In this document: positions 1 through 7,977 of the stretch, piece by piece
Numbering within the stretch: position 1 is the first letter of the stretch
Layout of the letters: each line of letters begins with the position of its first letter
DNA from: an uncultured Prevotella sp.
Lineage (GTDB): Bacteria > Bacteroidota > Bacteroidia > Bacteroidales > Bacteroidaceae
Reading direction: 5' to 3'
DNA: 64,000 nucleotides
Assembly (NCBI GenBank): GCA_900314935.1
Contig: OMXE01000011.1
Coordinates: 41,651-105,650 of the forward strand
The notes under the pieces: generated by a model
Databases searched by the model: none
Seen by the model: the letters and a program-made list of their open reading frames with translations, nothing else
Told to the model about the DNA's origin: nothing
Program-made: the position numbers and the translations under genes

Positions 1-1
1 C

Positions 2-904
2 ATCTGCGTGCTCAATCCCGAAGACGGTGTGATGCGCCCTGTGAAGACCGAAGGGGCCAAGATCAACCTCAGGGTGCCTGATGAGCAGAAGGCCAACTGG
101 GCGGTGAAGCACTATCAGGAAGGTCCGTGGATCTATAAGCGCAACGGGCATTACTATCTGGGTTATGCCACCACCTGCTGTCCTGAGGCCTTGGGCTACG
201 CTATGAGCGACAGTCCTACGGGTCCGTGGGTATGGAAGAACTACATCATGAGTCCTACCGAGCGCGACCGCGGTAATCATCCGGGCATCACCGATTATAA
301 GGGCCATTCCTATGTGTTCGGTCAGAACTACGACCTGATGCACCTGGAGACCTTCAGACACAGCGAGCGCCGTTCGGTATCGGCACAGGAGATTACCTAC
401 AAGGCCGACGGCACCATTCAGGAGATTCCCTACTGGCTCGATCAGGAGCCTATGAAACAGCTGCATTGGCTTAATCCGTACAACAGGGTGGAGGCCGAGA
501 CCATGGCGTGGGGTAACGGACTGAAGAGTGCGAAGATGGGTATTGCCAATACGGGTGTGGTGAAGGATATGCCTGCCTCCACCGGTAAGCGCAATATGTA
601 TATCTACGATATCAACGACGGCGAGTATATCCGTCTGCGTGGTGTCGACTTCGGCGAGAAGGGGGCTTCCAAGTTCCAGATCACGGCAGCGGCCACAGGA
701 TCCTGCACCATCACCCTTCGTGTGGATGGCGTCAACGGTGCCGTCATTGCCACCTTACCCGTCACGGCTACTGGCTCGGTAGATAAATACCGTCAGTTCG
801 CCGCCAAGGTAGGTGCTGTAACAGGGGTGCACGACCTCTATATCTGCTTCAGCGAGGCACGGGGCGATGTGCGTCTCGACTGGTGGCGCTTTCAACGTAA
901 ATAA
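2..904 (+). CDS. Glycoside hydrolase family 43 with C-terminal CBM6 (5' truncated)
   Basis: The reading frame is open to the left edge, so the signal peptide and first catalytic blades lie outside the window; the internal GTG at 8 is not a credible start. The visible part keeps the GH43 EGPW segment, which usually carries the catalytic acid Glu, and a GNHPG loop. After about residue 155 the sequence turns into a CBM6-like beta sandwich (VEAETMAW, then DWWRF at the end). GH43 enzymes with CBM6 normally remove xylose or arabinose from xylan. It sits 23 bp upstream of a GH8 gene, which fits xylan breakdown; exact specificity cannot be read from the fragment. Confidence 0.82.
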   Translation: MCVLNPEDGVMRPVKTEGAKINLRVPDEQKANWAVKHYQEGPWIYKRNGHYYLGYATTCCPEALGYAMSDSPTGPWVWKNYIMSPTERDRGNHPGITDYKGHSYVFGQNYDLMHLETFRHSERRSVSAQEITYKADGTIQEIPYWLDQEPMKQLHWLNPYNRVEAETMAWGNGLKSAKMGIANTGVVKDMPASTGKRNMYIYDINDGEYIRLRGVDFGEKGASKFQITAAATGSCTITLRVDGVNGAVIATLPVTATGSVDKYRQFAAKVGAVTGVHDLYICFSEARGDVRLDWWRFQRK

Positions 905-927
905 TTAATTATCAATACATTACTCAT

Positions 928-2259
928 ATGAAAAAGAATCTATTAATGGCAGCAATGTTGCTGATGTCACTTCCCCTTCTGGCTGGTAAGCCTTGGACCA
1001 AGGGAGGTTTTGAAACCAAGAAGTACAGAAACCTGTTTGTTGAGATGGGCTACTCCCAGAAGGATGTGGATGCCAAGCTCAAGGAAGTGTTTAACGATGT
1101 GTTCCGCGGACCTAACAAGGTTTATTTCGAGGTGGGCGACTCCATGGGCTATGTCTCGGATATCAAGAACCACGATGCCCGCACCGAGGGTATGTCGTAT
1201 GGTATGATGATTGCCGTGCAGATGAACGAGAAGGACATCTTCGACCGTCTGTGGCGCTGGAGCAAGAAATACATGCAGCACCAGTCGGGCAGTCGCGAGG
1301 GCTATTTCGCATGGAGCTGCCGAACCGACGGCACCCGCAATTCCGATGGTGCCGCCAGCGATGGCGAGCTCTATTTCATCACCTCGCTGCTCTTCGCTTC
1401 CAACCGTTGGGGTAACGATACGGGCATTAACTACAAGGCTGAGGCTCAGCGCATCCTGAACTGCACCATGCCCAAGGAATATGAGCCCGAGCAGCGTCCG
1501 GGCGGCTTCGGTGGCTTTGGTGGCGGCTTCGGCGGCGGTCAGCAGCAGGGCGGTAAGCAGCGCATGTACCTCATCGACCCCGAAACCAAGCTCATCACCT
1601 TCACCCCCGATGGCTTCGGTCAGCGTTACACCGATCCTTCCTATCATATCCCTGCCTTCTATGAGGTATGGGCACGATGGGCCGACGACGGTCGTTCCGA
1701 CTACTGGCGCGAGTGTGCCGCAAAGAGTCGTGAGTTCCTGCACAAGGCCATCAACGAGGAGACGGGATTGAATCCTGATATGTGCCAGTTCGATGGTTCG
1801 TTGATGCAGGGTTTTGGTAACCGTCCCAACCCCAGTAACAACTTCCGTTACGACTCTTGGCGCGTGCCTATGAATATCACGCTCGACTACGAGTGGTGCT
1901 GCGCCGATAAGGAATGGCAGCAGAAATATGGCGAAACCATCCAGAACTTCCTCTACAAGCAGGGTGTGCACGATTTCCTTGATCAGTATCGTGTAGATGG
2001 CTCATTACCAGAAGGTAACGAGATTCTGCAGGCTGGTGGCTTCAGGAAGCTGCGCCACTCCATCGGCTTCATTGCCACTGCAGCTGCCGCCTCCATGATG
2101 TGCAGTCACGATAAGAGTAAGGAGTTTGTCGATGAGCTGTGGAACGCTAAGCACGAGCCCTTCGAGGATGGCTATTTCGATGCCTACTACGACGGTCTGT
2201 TGCGTCTCTTCGCCTTCATGCACCTCAGCGGAAACTACCGTGTAATCTTCCCGAAATAA
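928..2259 (+). CDS. Glycoside hydrolase family 8 (xylanase or reducing-end exo-oligoxylanase)
   Basis: 443 residues with an N-terminal signal peptide (residues 1-19), so probably periplasmic or exported. Three GH8 catalytic positions are visible: Glu87 in TEGMSYGMM (acid), Asp145 in ASDGE and Asp236 in TDPSYH (base). The IPAFYEVWA segment resembles the xylan-active branch (Rex, pXyl) rather than GH8 cellulases or chitosanases; this is a family inference. Residues about 191-210 form an almost pure Gly/Phe/Gln insertion that is unusual for the fold. The stop overlaps the next start by one base (TAATG), so the two genes are probably translationally coupled. Confidence 0.85.
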   Translation: MKKNLLMAAMLLMSLPLLAGKPWTKGGFETKKYRNLFVEMGYSQKDVDAKLKEVFNDVFRGPNKVYFEVGDSMGYVSDIKNHDARTEGMSYGMMIAVQMNEKDIFDRLWRWSKKYMQHQSGSREGYFAWSCRTDGTRNSDGAASDGELYFITSLLFASNRWGNDTGINYKAEAQRILNCTMPKEYEPEQRPGGFGGFGGGFGGGQQQGGKQRMYLIDPETKLITFTPDGFGQRYTDPSYHIPAFYEVWARWADDGRSDYWRECAAKSREFLHKAINEETGLNPDMCQFDGSLMQGFGNRPNPSNNFRYDSWRVPMNITLDYEWCCADKEWQQKYGETIQNFLYKQGVHDFLDQYRVDGSLPEGNEILQAGGFRKLRHSIGFIATAAAASMMCSHDKSKEFVDELWNAKHEPFEDGYFDAYYDGLLRLFAFMHLSGNYRVIFPK

Positions 2260-4115
2260 TGAAAAGATTCCTCATCACCCTCTGCTGCTGTCTGCTGACA
2301 GCCCCGGTGCTCTTTGCCGCCAAGGCCACATCGCCCAACGGTAAGCTCTCACTCACCGTTGTCGACGGTCAGTACATCGTGAGCTATCAGGGACAGCAGG
2401 TGCTCACCCTCTCGGCCAAGGACATGTCGGGTGGGGAAGCCTCCGACTTCAAGTCACCGCGCCTTGTCAGGAAACTCTCCACCAACTACCGCATGCTGCA
2501 GGGCAAGCGCCTTCAGTGCAGCAACGAGGCCAACGAGTATGTCTGTCAGTCGCGTACCAGTAAGGATGCTCAGCTGGTGCTCCGTATCTACAACGACGGT
2601 CTGGCGTTCCGCTACGAGTATAAGAACCTGAAAGACCAGAAACCCTTTGAGGAGCAAACCGTCTATCGTATTCCCGAGGGAACCAGGCGGTGGATGCAGC
2701 AGTGGACCGATGCTTACGAGAGTTTCTTCCCCTTGGACACTACCTATCAGGTAAAGCCCATCCCCTCCTTCAGCGGCGTATCGAAGTCTGACGAGAGCTG
2801 GAACAACCGCTGGGGCTATCCCGCCCTGCTGGAGCCTGTTGATGGGGTGTTTGCCCTGATCACCGAGGCCAACATCGAACGCCGTCAGAGCGCTTCGTGC
2901 CTGTTCAATAACAAGGAAGACTATCGGGTGGTGCCCGACAAGAACGAGCTCTCGTTAAGCGGCGATTGGCATTCCCCTTGGCGCGTGGTCATCATCGGCA
3001 GTCTGGCCAACGTGGTCGAGTCAACCCTCGTCACCGATGTCTCCGAACCCAGTAAGCTCAACGATGTCAACTGGATTCATCCCGGCGTGGTGTCGTGGAT
3101 CTACTGGGCCTATAACCATGGCTCGAACGACTATAACATCATCAAGGAATACATCGATATGGCGGTCAAACTGCATCTTCCCTATATGCTCATCGATGCC
3201 GAGTGGGACACCATGAAAGACGGCTATACCATTGAGGATGCGGTGAACTATGCCAAGTCGAAGGGCATCAAACCCCTCATCTGGTACAACTCGTCGGTGG
3301 GCTGGGTTGATGGTGCTCCCACGCCGAAGTACCGACTCAACAAGCCTGAGGACCGCGAAAAGGAGTTCGCCTGGTGCGAGAAGATCGGTGTGGCAGGTGT
3401 GAAAATCGATTTCTTCTCGGGCGATAACCAGATGAACATGGACTACTGCATCGATCTCCTGGAGAGTGCCGCCAAGCATCATCTGCTGGTTAACTTCCAC
3501 GGTGCCACCATCCCCCGCGGCTGGCAGCGCACCTATCCCAACCTGCTCTCCACCGAGGCCGTGTATGGTGCCGAGTGGTATAACAACGTAGGTACGTTCA
3601 CCAAGAAAGCAGCTGCCCATAACGCCACGCTGCCCTTCACCCGCAATGTCATCGGACCGATGGACTACACGCCTTGCGCCTTCTCCGACTCGCAGCATCC
3701 GCATATCACCTCGAATGCCCACGAGCTGGCGCTCACCGTGCTCTTCGAATCGGCCCTGCAGCATCTGGCCGACAAGCCCGAGAGCTATTTCTCACAGCCT
3801 GACGAGGTGCAGGAATTCTTCGGTAAGCTGCCCACTGTTTGGGATGAGACCCGCTTTGTTGCCGGCTATCCCGCCGACTATGTGGTGCTGGCCCGCCGTA
3901 GTGGCAACACCTGGTATGTAGCCGGCATCAACGGAACCGATGAGCTGAAGCAGATTGCCCTCCCGCTCGAGGGAATCGTCAAGTGGCAATCGTTCACCAC
4001 CGCCTTCCTCGACGGTGAGCAGTCCACCGGCTGGAACATCCGCAATGGCGGAACCCTTCCCGAATCCGTTACCTGTCAGCCCCGCGGCGGCTTTGTGTTC
4101 GTTATCAGAGAGTGA
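2259..4115 (+). CDS. Glycoside hydrolase family 97, retaining-type signature
   Basis: 618 residues with a signal peptide (about 1-20), an N-terminal beta-sandwich, a TIM barrel from about residue 270 and a C-terminal beta domain, the usual GH97 layout. The barrel has GVKIDFF with Asp384 where retaining GH97 enzymes carry the nucleophile (inverting SusB-like enzymes have Gly), and a Glu 55 residues later (Glu439) that could be the acid/base. Retaining members include alpha-galactosidases and arabinopyranosidase-type enzymes. Clustering with GH43 and GH8 suggests removal of a side-chain sugar from hemicellulose; the exact substrate is open. Last gene of the cluster. Confidence 0.83.
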   Translation: MKRFLITLCCCLLTAPVLFAAKATSPNGKLSLTVVDGQYIVSYQGQQVLTLSAKDMSGGEASDFKSPRLVRKLSTNYRMLQGKRLQCSNEANEYVCQSRTSKDAQLVLRIYNDGLAFRYEYKNLKDQKPFEEQTVYRIPEGTRRWMQQWTDAYESFFPLDTTYQVKPIPSFSGVSKSDESWNNRWGYPALLEPVDGVFALITEANIERRQSASCLFNNKEDYRVVPDKNELSLSGDWHSPWRVVIIGSLANVVESTLVTDVSEPSKLNDVNWIHPGVVSWIYWAYNHGSNDYNIIKEYIDMAVKLHLPYMLIDAEWDTMKDGYTIEDAVNYAKSKGIKPLIWYNSSVGWVDGAPTPKYRLNKPEDREKEFAWCEKIGVAGVKIDFFSGDNQMNMDYCIDLLESAAKHHLLVNFHGATIPRGWQRTYPNLLSTEAVYGAEWYNNVGTFTKKAAAHNATLPFTRNVIGPMDYTPCAFSDSQHPHITSNAHELALTVLFESALQHLADKPESYFSQPDEVQEFFGKLPTVWDETRFVAGYPADYVVLARRSGNTWYVAGINGTDELKQIALPLEGIVKWQSFTTAFLDGEQSTGWNIRNGGTLPESVTCQPRGGFVFVIRE

Positions 4116-4123
4116 TCTTTTGA

Positions 4124-4204
4124 GATACCTATGGTTTTACAGTCTAAAACCATAGGTATCACAGTCTGAAACCATAGGTATTAGAGTCTAAAACCATAGG
4201 TTTT
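4124..4204. repeat. 22-bp tandem repeat array with terminal inverted unit
   Basis: Three consecutive 22-bp units (4139-4160, 4161-4182, 4183-4204) share the core CTAAAACCATAGGT. They are preceded by an inverted arm (4124-4139) that pairs perfectly over 16 bp with 4145-4160 across a 5-base loop. It starts 9 bp after the GH97 stop. The hairpin could end the GH operon transcript, but no T tract follows. Confidence 0.85.
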
Positions 4205-4236
4205 GGAAATAAGCTAAAAATATCTTCTTGCATAAT

Positions 4237-4267
4237 AAAAAAAACCGCTGAACCTGAGGTCCAGCGG
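4237..4267 (-). terminator. Rho-independent terminator of the small lipoprotein gene
   Basis: CCGCTG (4245-4250) pairs with CAGCGG (4262-4267), with inner ACCT/AGGT pairing. On the minus strand the stem is followed by eight T (4237-4244). It lies 28 bp past the stop of the minus-strand lipoprotein. Confidence 0.8.
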
Positions 4268-4294
4268 CATTTCTCTCAATTGCGTTCGTGCTAA

Positions 4295-4468
4295 TTACTC
4301 AGCAACAGCAGCTGTGTCAACGGGAGCAGCAGCAGTGTCAACAGCAGTTGTATCAACAACCATAGTGTCAACCGGCTCTTCTACTGCGGGAGCAGCAGGC
4401 TTGTTCTCAACACAAGAAGCGAATGAGATAGCTGCAACAGCTACGAACATCAAAACTAATTTCTTCAT
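4295..4468 (-). CDS. Small lipoprotein with VDT repeats (57 residues)
   Basis: A complete 57-codon gene with its own promoter and terminator, which argues it is real despite its size. The N-terminus is a lipoprotein signal (MKKLVLMFVAV... SFASC, Cys19). The mature part is about 38 residues rich in Ala, Val, Pro and acidic residues, with four VDT motifs. No family is recognised. Such tiny abundant lipoproteins occur in Bacteroidales envelopes but their role is not evident from sequence. Flanking genes are in the opposite orientation. Confidence 0.75.
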   Translation of the reverse strand: MKKLVLMFVAVAAISFASCVENKPAAPAVEEPVDTMVVDTTAVDTAAAPVDTAAVAE

Positions 4469-4516
4469 TTTCTTTGCTTTTTAAATCTGTAAAACAATCA
4501 TTGTTTATTAAAACGC

Positions 4517-4526
4517 TGCAAAGGTA
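4517..4526 (-). promoter_or_regulatory. -7 element of the small lipoprotein
   Basis: On the minus strand it reads TACCTTTGCA, a match to TAnnTTTG, about 50 bp upstream of the ATG at 4468. Confidence 0.6.
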
Positions 4527-4703
4527 AGCATTTTTTTGATAGCTTGTACTTTTTTTAGCGTTTTTTTTTAGGTCGTTTTGTAACTTTTTTGTAAGTGGTT
4601 GAAAATCAATATAATGCAAATTATTAATAACTGTTAAAGTTTTAAGCCATATCAATAATGATGGGAATTTGCATTGTATTTCACTCAACTTTCTCGTGTT
4701 TTA

Positions 4704-4736
4704 TTTGTTTTTGTTCTCGCTTATTCGTACCTTTGC
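4704..4736 (+). promoter_or_regulatory. Bacteroidota-type promoter of mtaB
   Basis: TTTG at 4704-4707, a 20-nt spacer, then TACCTTTGC at 4728-4736. It places transcription just before the start at 4786 and argues against an earlier start at 4669, which would lie upstream of the promoter. Confidence 0.65.
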
Positions 4737-4785
4737 CTTCACAAACAAGGGTTGTTTTATCTCCCTATTATATTTAATAAGGTGT

Positions 4786-6147
4786 ATGATTGACAGTGCC
4801 GCTTTTCAAGGTAAGAAGGCTGCCTATTTCACATTAGGCTGTAAGCTGAACTTTTCTGAGACATCCACGTTCGGACGGATGCTTCAGGAGATGGGTGTGA
4901 CTACCGTGGGCAGGGACGAACAGGCAGACATCTGCATCATCAACACCTGTTCCGTGACGGATGTGGCCGACGCCAAGTGTCGTCAGGCCATCCACCGCAT
5001 GGTGCGAAACCATCCTAATGCCTTTATTGTAGTGACAGGCTGCTATGCACAGCTGTCGGCCGATGAGGTGAGTAAGATTCCGGGAGTGGATCTGGTGCTG
5101 GGCAGCGATGAGAAAGCTCAGTTGGTGCAGTTCCTTTCAGATATGTGGAGTGAGGAGTGTGGAGTGAGGAGTGAGGAGTATGGAAGGGCGAAGGTGTTCA
5201 GGAAGGAGAAGACCAAGGAGATACAGTCGTTTGCTCCCAGCTGCTCACGAGGAAATCGTACACGCTTTTTCCTGAAGGTGCAGGATGGTTGCAGCTATTT
5301 CTGTACCTATTGTACCATTCCTTACGCCCGCGGTTTCAGTAGGAATCCCACGATAGCCTCACTGGTGCAGCAGGCTGAGCAGGCTGTACGCGAAGGCGGA
5401 AAAGAGATCGTGCTGACCGGTGTGAACATCGGCGATTTCGGTCGTTCAACCGGTGAGCGGTTCATTGATCTCGTCAAGGCACTCGACCAGGTGGAGGGTG
5501 TGGAACGCTACCGCATCAGTAGTCTGGAGCCCGATTTGATCGATGATGACCTGATAGCCTATTGCGCACAGAGTAGGGCCTTCATGCCACATTTCCATAT
5601 TCCTCTGCAGAGCGGTTCGGATGCCGTGCTGAAACTGATGCACCGTCGTTATGACACGGCTTTGTTCGCGCATAAGATAGAGATGATCAAGGAGATGATG
5701 CCCGATGCATTCATCGGCGTGGACGTGATGGTGGGAACAAGGGGAGAGCTGGAAGAGTATTTCGAGGAGTGCTATGCGTTCCTGGACCGTCTGCCCGTTA
5801 CGCAACTGCATGTGTTCCCGTATTCTGAGCGCCCGGGTACTGCTGCCCTGCGTATTCCCCATGTGGTGAGTGCCGCGGATAAGAAACTGCGTTCTAAACG
5901 ACTCCTGGAACTGTCGGACAAGAAGACCGAAGCGTTCTATGCCTCGTATATTGGTAAGGAGGCGGAGGTGTTGTTCGAGAAGGCTTCGCGGGGCAGGGCC
6001 ATGCATGGATTCACAAGGAACTATATCCGTGTGGAACTGCCGCCGGCAGAAGGGAATAATGCGCTTGATAACCAGATTGTACAAGTTACGCTGGGCGGAT
6101 TTAATCATGATCGCACGGCGTTGAAAGCACAGCCAAGTGACAAGTAA
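4786..6147 (+). CDS. mtaB: tRNA t6A37 methylthiotransferase MtaB
   Basis: Radical SAM methylthiotransferase that converts t6A37 to ms2t6A37 in tRNA for ANN codons. With the start at 4786 it has 453 residues. The N-terminal UPF0004 domain shows Cys19 (LGCK), Cys55 (NTCSV) and Cys86 (TGCYA) for the auxiliary cluster; the radical SAM domain has Cys169, Cys173 and Cys176 (CSYFCTYC); a TRAM-like tail follows from about residue 380. The LGCKLN and TCSVTD motifs favour MtaB over MiaB. Odd points: residues 121-133 come from a 7-bp repeat, and the last codons and stop lie in another such repeat. Confidence 0.9.
   Translation: MIDSAAFQGKKAAYFTLGCKLNFSETSTFGRMLQEMGVTTVGRDEQADICIINTCSVTDVADAKCRQAIHRMVRNHPNAFIVVTGCYAQLSADEVSKIPGVDLVLGSDEKAQLVQFLSDMWSEECGVRSEEYGRAKVFRKEKTKEIQSFAPSCSRGNRTRFFLKVQDGCSYFCTYCTIPYARGFSRNPTIASLVQQAEQAVREGGKEIVLTGVNIGDFGRSTGERFIDLVKALDQVEGVERYRISSLEPDLIDDDLIAYCAQSRAFMPHFHIPLQSGSDAVLKLMHRRYDTALFAHKIEMIKEMMPDAFIGVDVMVGTRGELEEYFEECYAFLDRLPVTQLHVFPYSERPGTAALRIPHVVSAADKKLRSKRLLELSDKKTEAFYASYIGKEAEVLFEKASRGRAMHGFTRNYIRVELPPAEGNNALDNQIVQVTLGGFNHDRTALKAQPSDK
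5146..5183 (+). repeat. In-frame 7-bp repeat expansion inside mtaB
   Basis: Five degenerate copies of GGAGTGA encode residues 121-133 (WSEECGVRSEEYG) in the linker before the radical SAM domain. The same motif occurs between genes elsewhere in the window (31725-31752). One variant unit (GGAGTGT) turns what would be an in-frame TGA into a Cys codon. Confidence 0.75.
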
Positions 6148-6161
6148 CAAGTGATAAGTGG
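6134..6161 (+). repeat. 7-bp repeat at the mtaB/GT2 junction
   Basis: Four heptamers: CAAGTGA, CAAGTAA, CAAGTGA, TAAGTGG. The mtaB stop (6145-6147) and the proposed GTG start of the next gene (6158) both lie in the array. Confidence 0.75.
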
Positions 6162-7180
6162 ATAAGGTTGCGATTGTTATACTGAACTGGAACGGCGTGA
6201 AGATGCTGTCGAAGTACATGGATACACTGCTGGAGCATTCCCGCGGTGAGGCAACGGTGTATGTAGCCGACAATGCCTCGACAGATGAGTCGGTTCCCTT
6301 TCTCAAGGAGCACTATCCTGAGGTGCGACTGATTCAGCTGGAGAAGAACTGGGGCTTTGCCGACGGCTATAACAAGGCGTTGCAGCAGGTGGAGGCTACC
6401 TATTACGTAATCTTGAACAGCGACGTGGAGGTGACACCTCATTGGCTGGAACCCCTCATCAGCTTTATGGACAGTCATGAGGAGGTGGCGGCCTGTCAGC
6501 CGAAACTGCTGTCGGTGGCCAACAAGGAGGCTTTTGAGTATGCAGGTGCCTGCGGTGGCTTCATCGATAAATACGGCTACCCGTTCTGTCGGGGCCGACT
6601 CTTTGACAGTGTGGAAGATGACCATGGACAGTATGACTACACCTGTGAGGTGATGTGGGCCACGGGGGCCTGTCTGGTAATCCGTGCCGATGACTATTGG
6701 AAAGCAAACGGTTTCGACGGACGGTTCTTCGCACATAACGAGGAGATCGATCTGTGCTGGCGCCTGCGGATGATAGGACGGAAGGTGTATTGCATCCCGG
6801 AGAGCAAGGTGTTCCATGTAGGCGGCGGTACGCTACCCAAGGGAAATCCCATGAAGACCTACCTGAATTTCCGCAACAACCTGACCATGTTGTATAAGAA
6901 CTTGCCCGACAAGGAGTTGCGACATGTGATGCGCTGGCGGTGGGTGCTCGACTATGTGGCCGCCTACGAAACGCTGCTGGTGAACAGGAACGTGGGCGAC
7001 TTCAAGGCCATCTACCGGGCAAGGCGTGATTTCAAGCGGTGGAAGAAAGACTTCAAGGCCGACCGTGACGAACTGCAGCGGAGCAGGGTGATGCCCGTTG
7101 TGGCTGAACGCCGACCGATCAGTCTGCTGTGGCAGTATTATATCAAAGGTAAACGGCGGTTCTCGGAATTACCCAGATAA
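6158..7180 (+). CDS. Glycosyltransferase family 2
   Basis: 340 residues. The N-terminal GT-A fold begins VAIVILNWNG and shows the NAST and NSDVEV segments (the latter the DXD-like metal site), then GWDxxFFAHNEEIDLCW-type features (FFAHNEEIDLCWRL), as in WbbL-like rhamnosyltransferases acting on cell-surface glycans. The C-terminal 60 residues are basic. The start is a GTG 10 bp after mtaB; no better ATG retains the VAIVILNWNG strand. The acceptor is unknown. Confidence 0.8.
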   Translation: MDKVAIVILNWNGVKMLSKYMDTLLEHSRGEATVYVADNASTDESVPFLKEHYPEVRLIQLEKNWGFADGYNKALQQVEATYYVILNSDVEVTPHWLEPLISFMDSHEEVAACQPKLLSVANKEAFEYAGACGGFIDKYGYPFCRGRLFDSVEDDHGQYDYTCEVMWATGACLVIRADDYWKANGFDGRFFAHNEEIDLCWRLRMIGRKVYCIPESKVFHVGGGTLPKGNPMKTYLNFRNNLTMLYKNLPDKELRHVMRWRWVLDYVAAYETLLVNRNVGDFKAIYRARRDFKRWKKDFKADRDELQRSRVMPVVAERRPISLLWQYYIKGKRRFSELPR

Positions 7181-7200
7181 CGTTTCTACAAGGGTGTCGC

Positions 7201-7216
7201 TGGCATACTTTTTGCT
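7201..7216 (+). promoter_or_regulatory. Sigma-54-type (-24/-12) promoter candidate of the dnaJ-like gene
   Basis: TGGCATACTTTTTGCT matches TGGCAC-N5-TTGCW with correct GG-to-GC spacing. It predicts a start near 7227, leaving a short leader with a clear Shine-Dalgarno (AAGGAG, 7231-7236) 8 bp before the ATG. A strong SD is unusual in Bacteroidota. The same bases contain a loose TAnnnTTTG, so a housekeeping promoter is the alternative. Confidence 0.5.
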
Positions 7217-7244
7217 GTCATCCTTTTAGAAAGGAGAAACGATT

Positions 7245-7910
7245 ATGGCATTTATTGACTATTACAAGATTTTAGGTGTTACAAAGGATATTCCGCAGAA
7301 GGATGTGAAGAAGGCTTATCTGAAAAGAGCTAAGCAGTTCCATCCCGATCTGCATCCTGATGATCCCAAGGCCAAGGCGAAATTCCAGGCCTTGTCGGAG
7401 GCGTATGATGTGATAGGCGATCCTGAGAAGCGAAAGAAATACGACCAATATGGCGAACGCTGGAAAGAGATGGACGCGATGAACCAGCAGGGTGGGGGCT
7501 TCAACTGGTCGCAGCAGGGCGGCTCACCCTTCGAGGGCTTCGACTTCAGTACCTTCAATGGCAGTGGCGGCTTCAGCAGTTTCTTCCAGGATCTGTTCGG
7601 CGGAGGAAGGAAAACACGTGCCCAAGGCTTCAGTCGTCAGAGCAGCGGCGAGATGAACGCAACGGTGAACATCGATCTCTATACAGCCTTGCTCGGTGGT
7701 GAGGTGATGCTTCAGCTGAGTACCGGTGCGAAGATCAAGCTGAAGGTAAAGCCGGAAACGCAACCTGGTACGAGGGTACGACTGAGAGGGAAGGGGTACG
7801 ATCGCGGTGACGGTACGTTTGGCGATCTGATCATTACCTATCAGGTGCAGTTGCCAATCCATCTTTCCGACCGTCAACGGGAACTCTTACGACAGATGCA
7901 GGCGGGATAA
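7245..7910 (+). CDS. Short DnaJ/CbpA-type J-domain co-chaperone
   Basis: 221 residues. J domain 1-70 with the HPD motif at 33-35, which stimulates DnaK ATPase; Gly/Phe-rich linker to about 135; then one beta C-terminal domain ending in a QRELLRQM helix. CbpA-class proteins usually have two such domains and about 300 residues; here only one is visible, most like the second. There is no zinc finger, so it is not canonical DnaJ. A strong SD and a sigma-54-like promoter precede it. Expected to act in the cytoplasm in protein quality control. Confidence 0.82.
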   Translation: MAFIDYYKILGVTKDIPQKDVKKAYLKRAKQFHPDLHPDDPKAKAKFQALSEAYDVIGDPEKRKKYDQYGERWKEMDAMNQQGGGFNWSQQGGSPFEGFDFSTFNGSGGFSSFFQDLFGGGRKTRAQGFSRQSSGEMNATVNIDLYTALLGGEVMLQLSTGAKIKLKVKPETQPGTRVRLRGKGYDRGDGTFGDLIITYQVQLPIHLSDRQRELLRQMQAG

Positions 7911-7977
7911 GTGTTAAAAAATCCTTATACTTTTCATAAATATTCCACCTATATGCTACTTTCTTCTTGAAAAGTAG

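Noticed and set aside
967-1971. Long open frame on the minus strand opposite the GH8 gene (334 codons)
   Set aside because: It is antisense to a clear GH8 with catalytic residues, has low-complexity residue usage and no start signal.
3021-3764. 247-codon minus-strand frame within GH97
   Set aside because: Antisense shadow of a conserved barrel; no promoter or family match.
4669-4785. Earlier start for mtaB at 4669
   Set aside because: The extra residues overlap the promoter at 4704-4736 and are unlike the family N-terminus.
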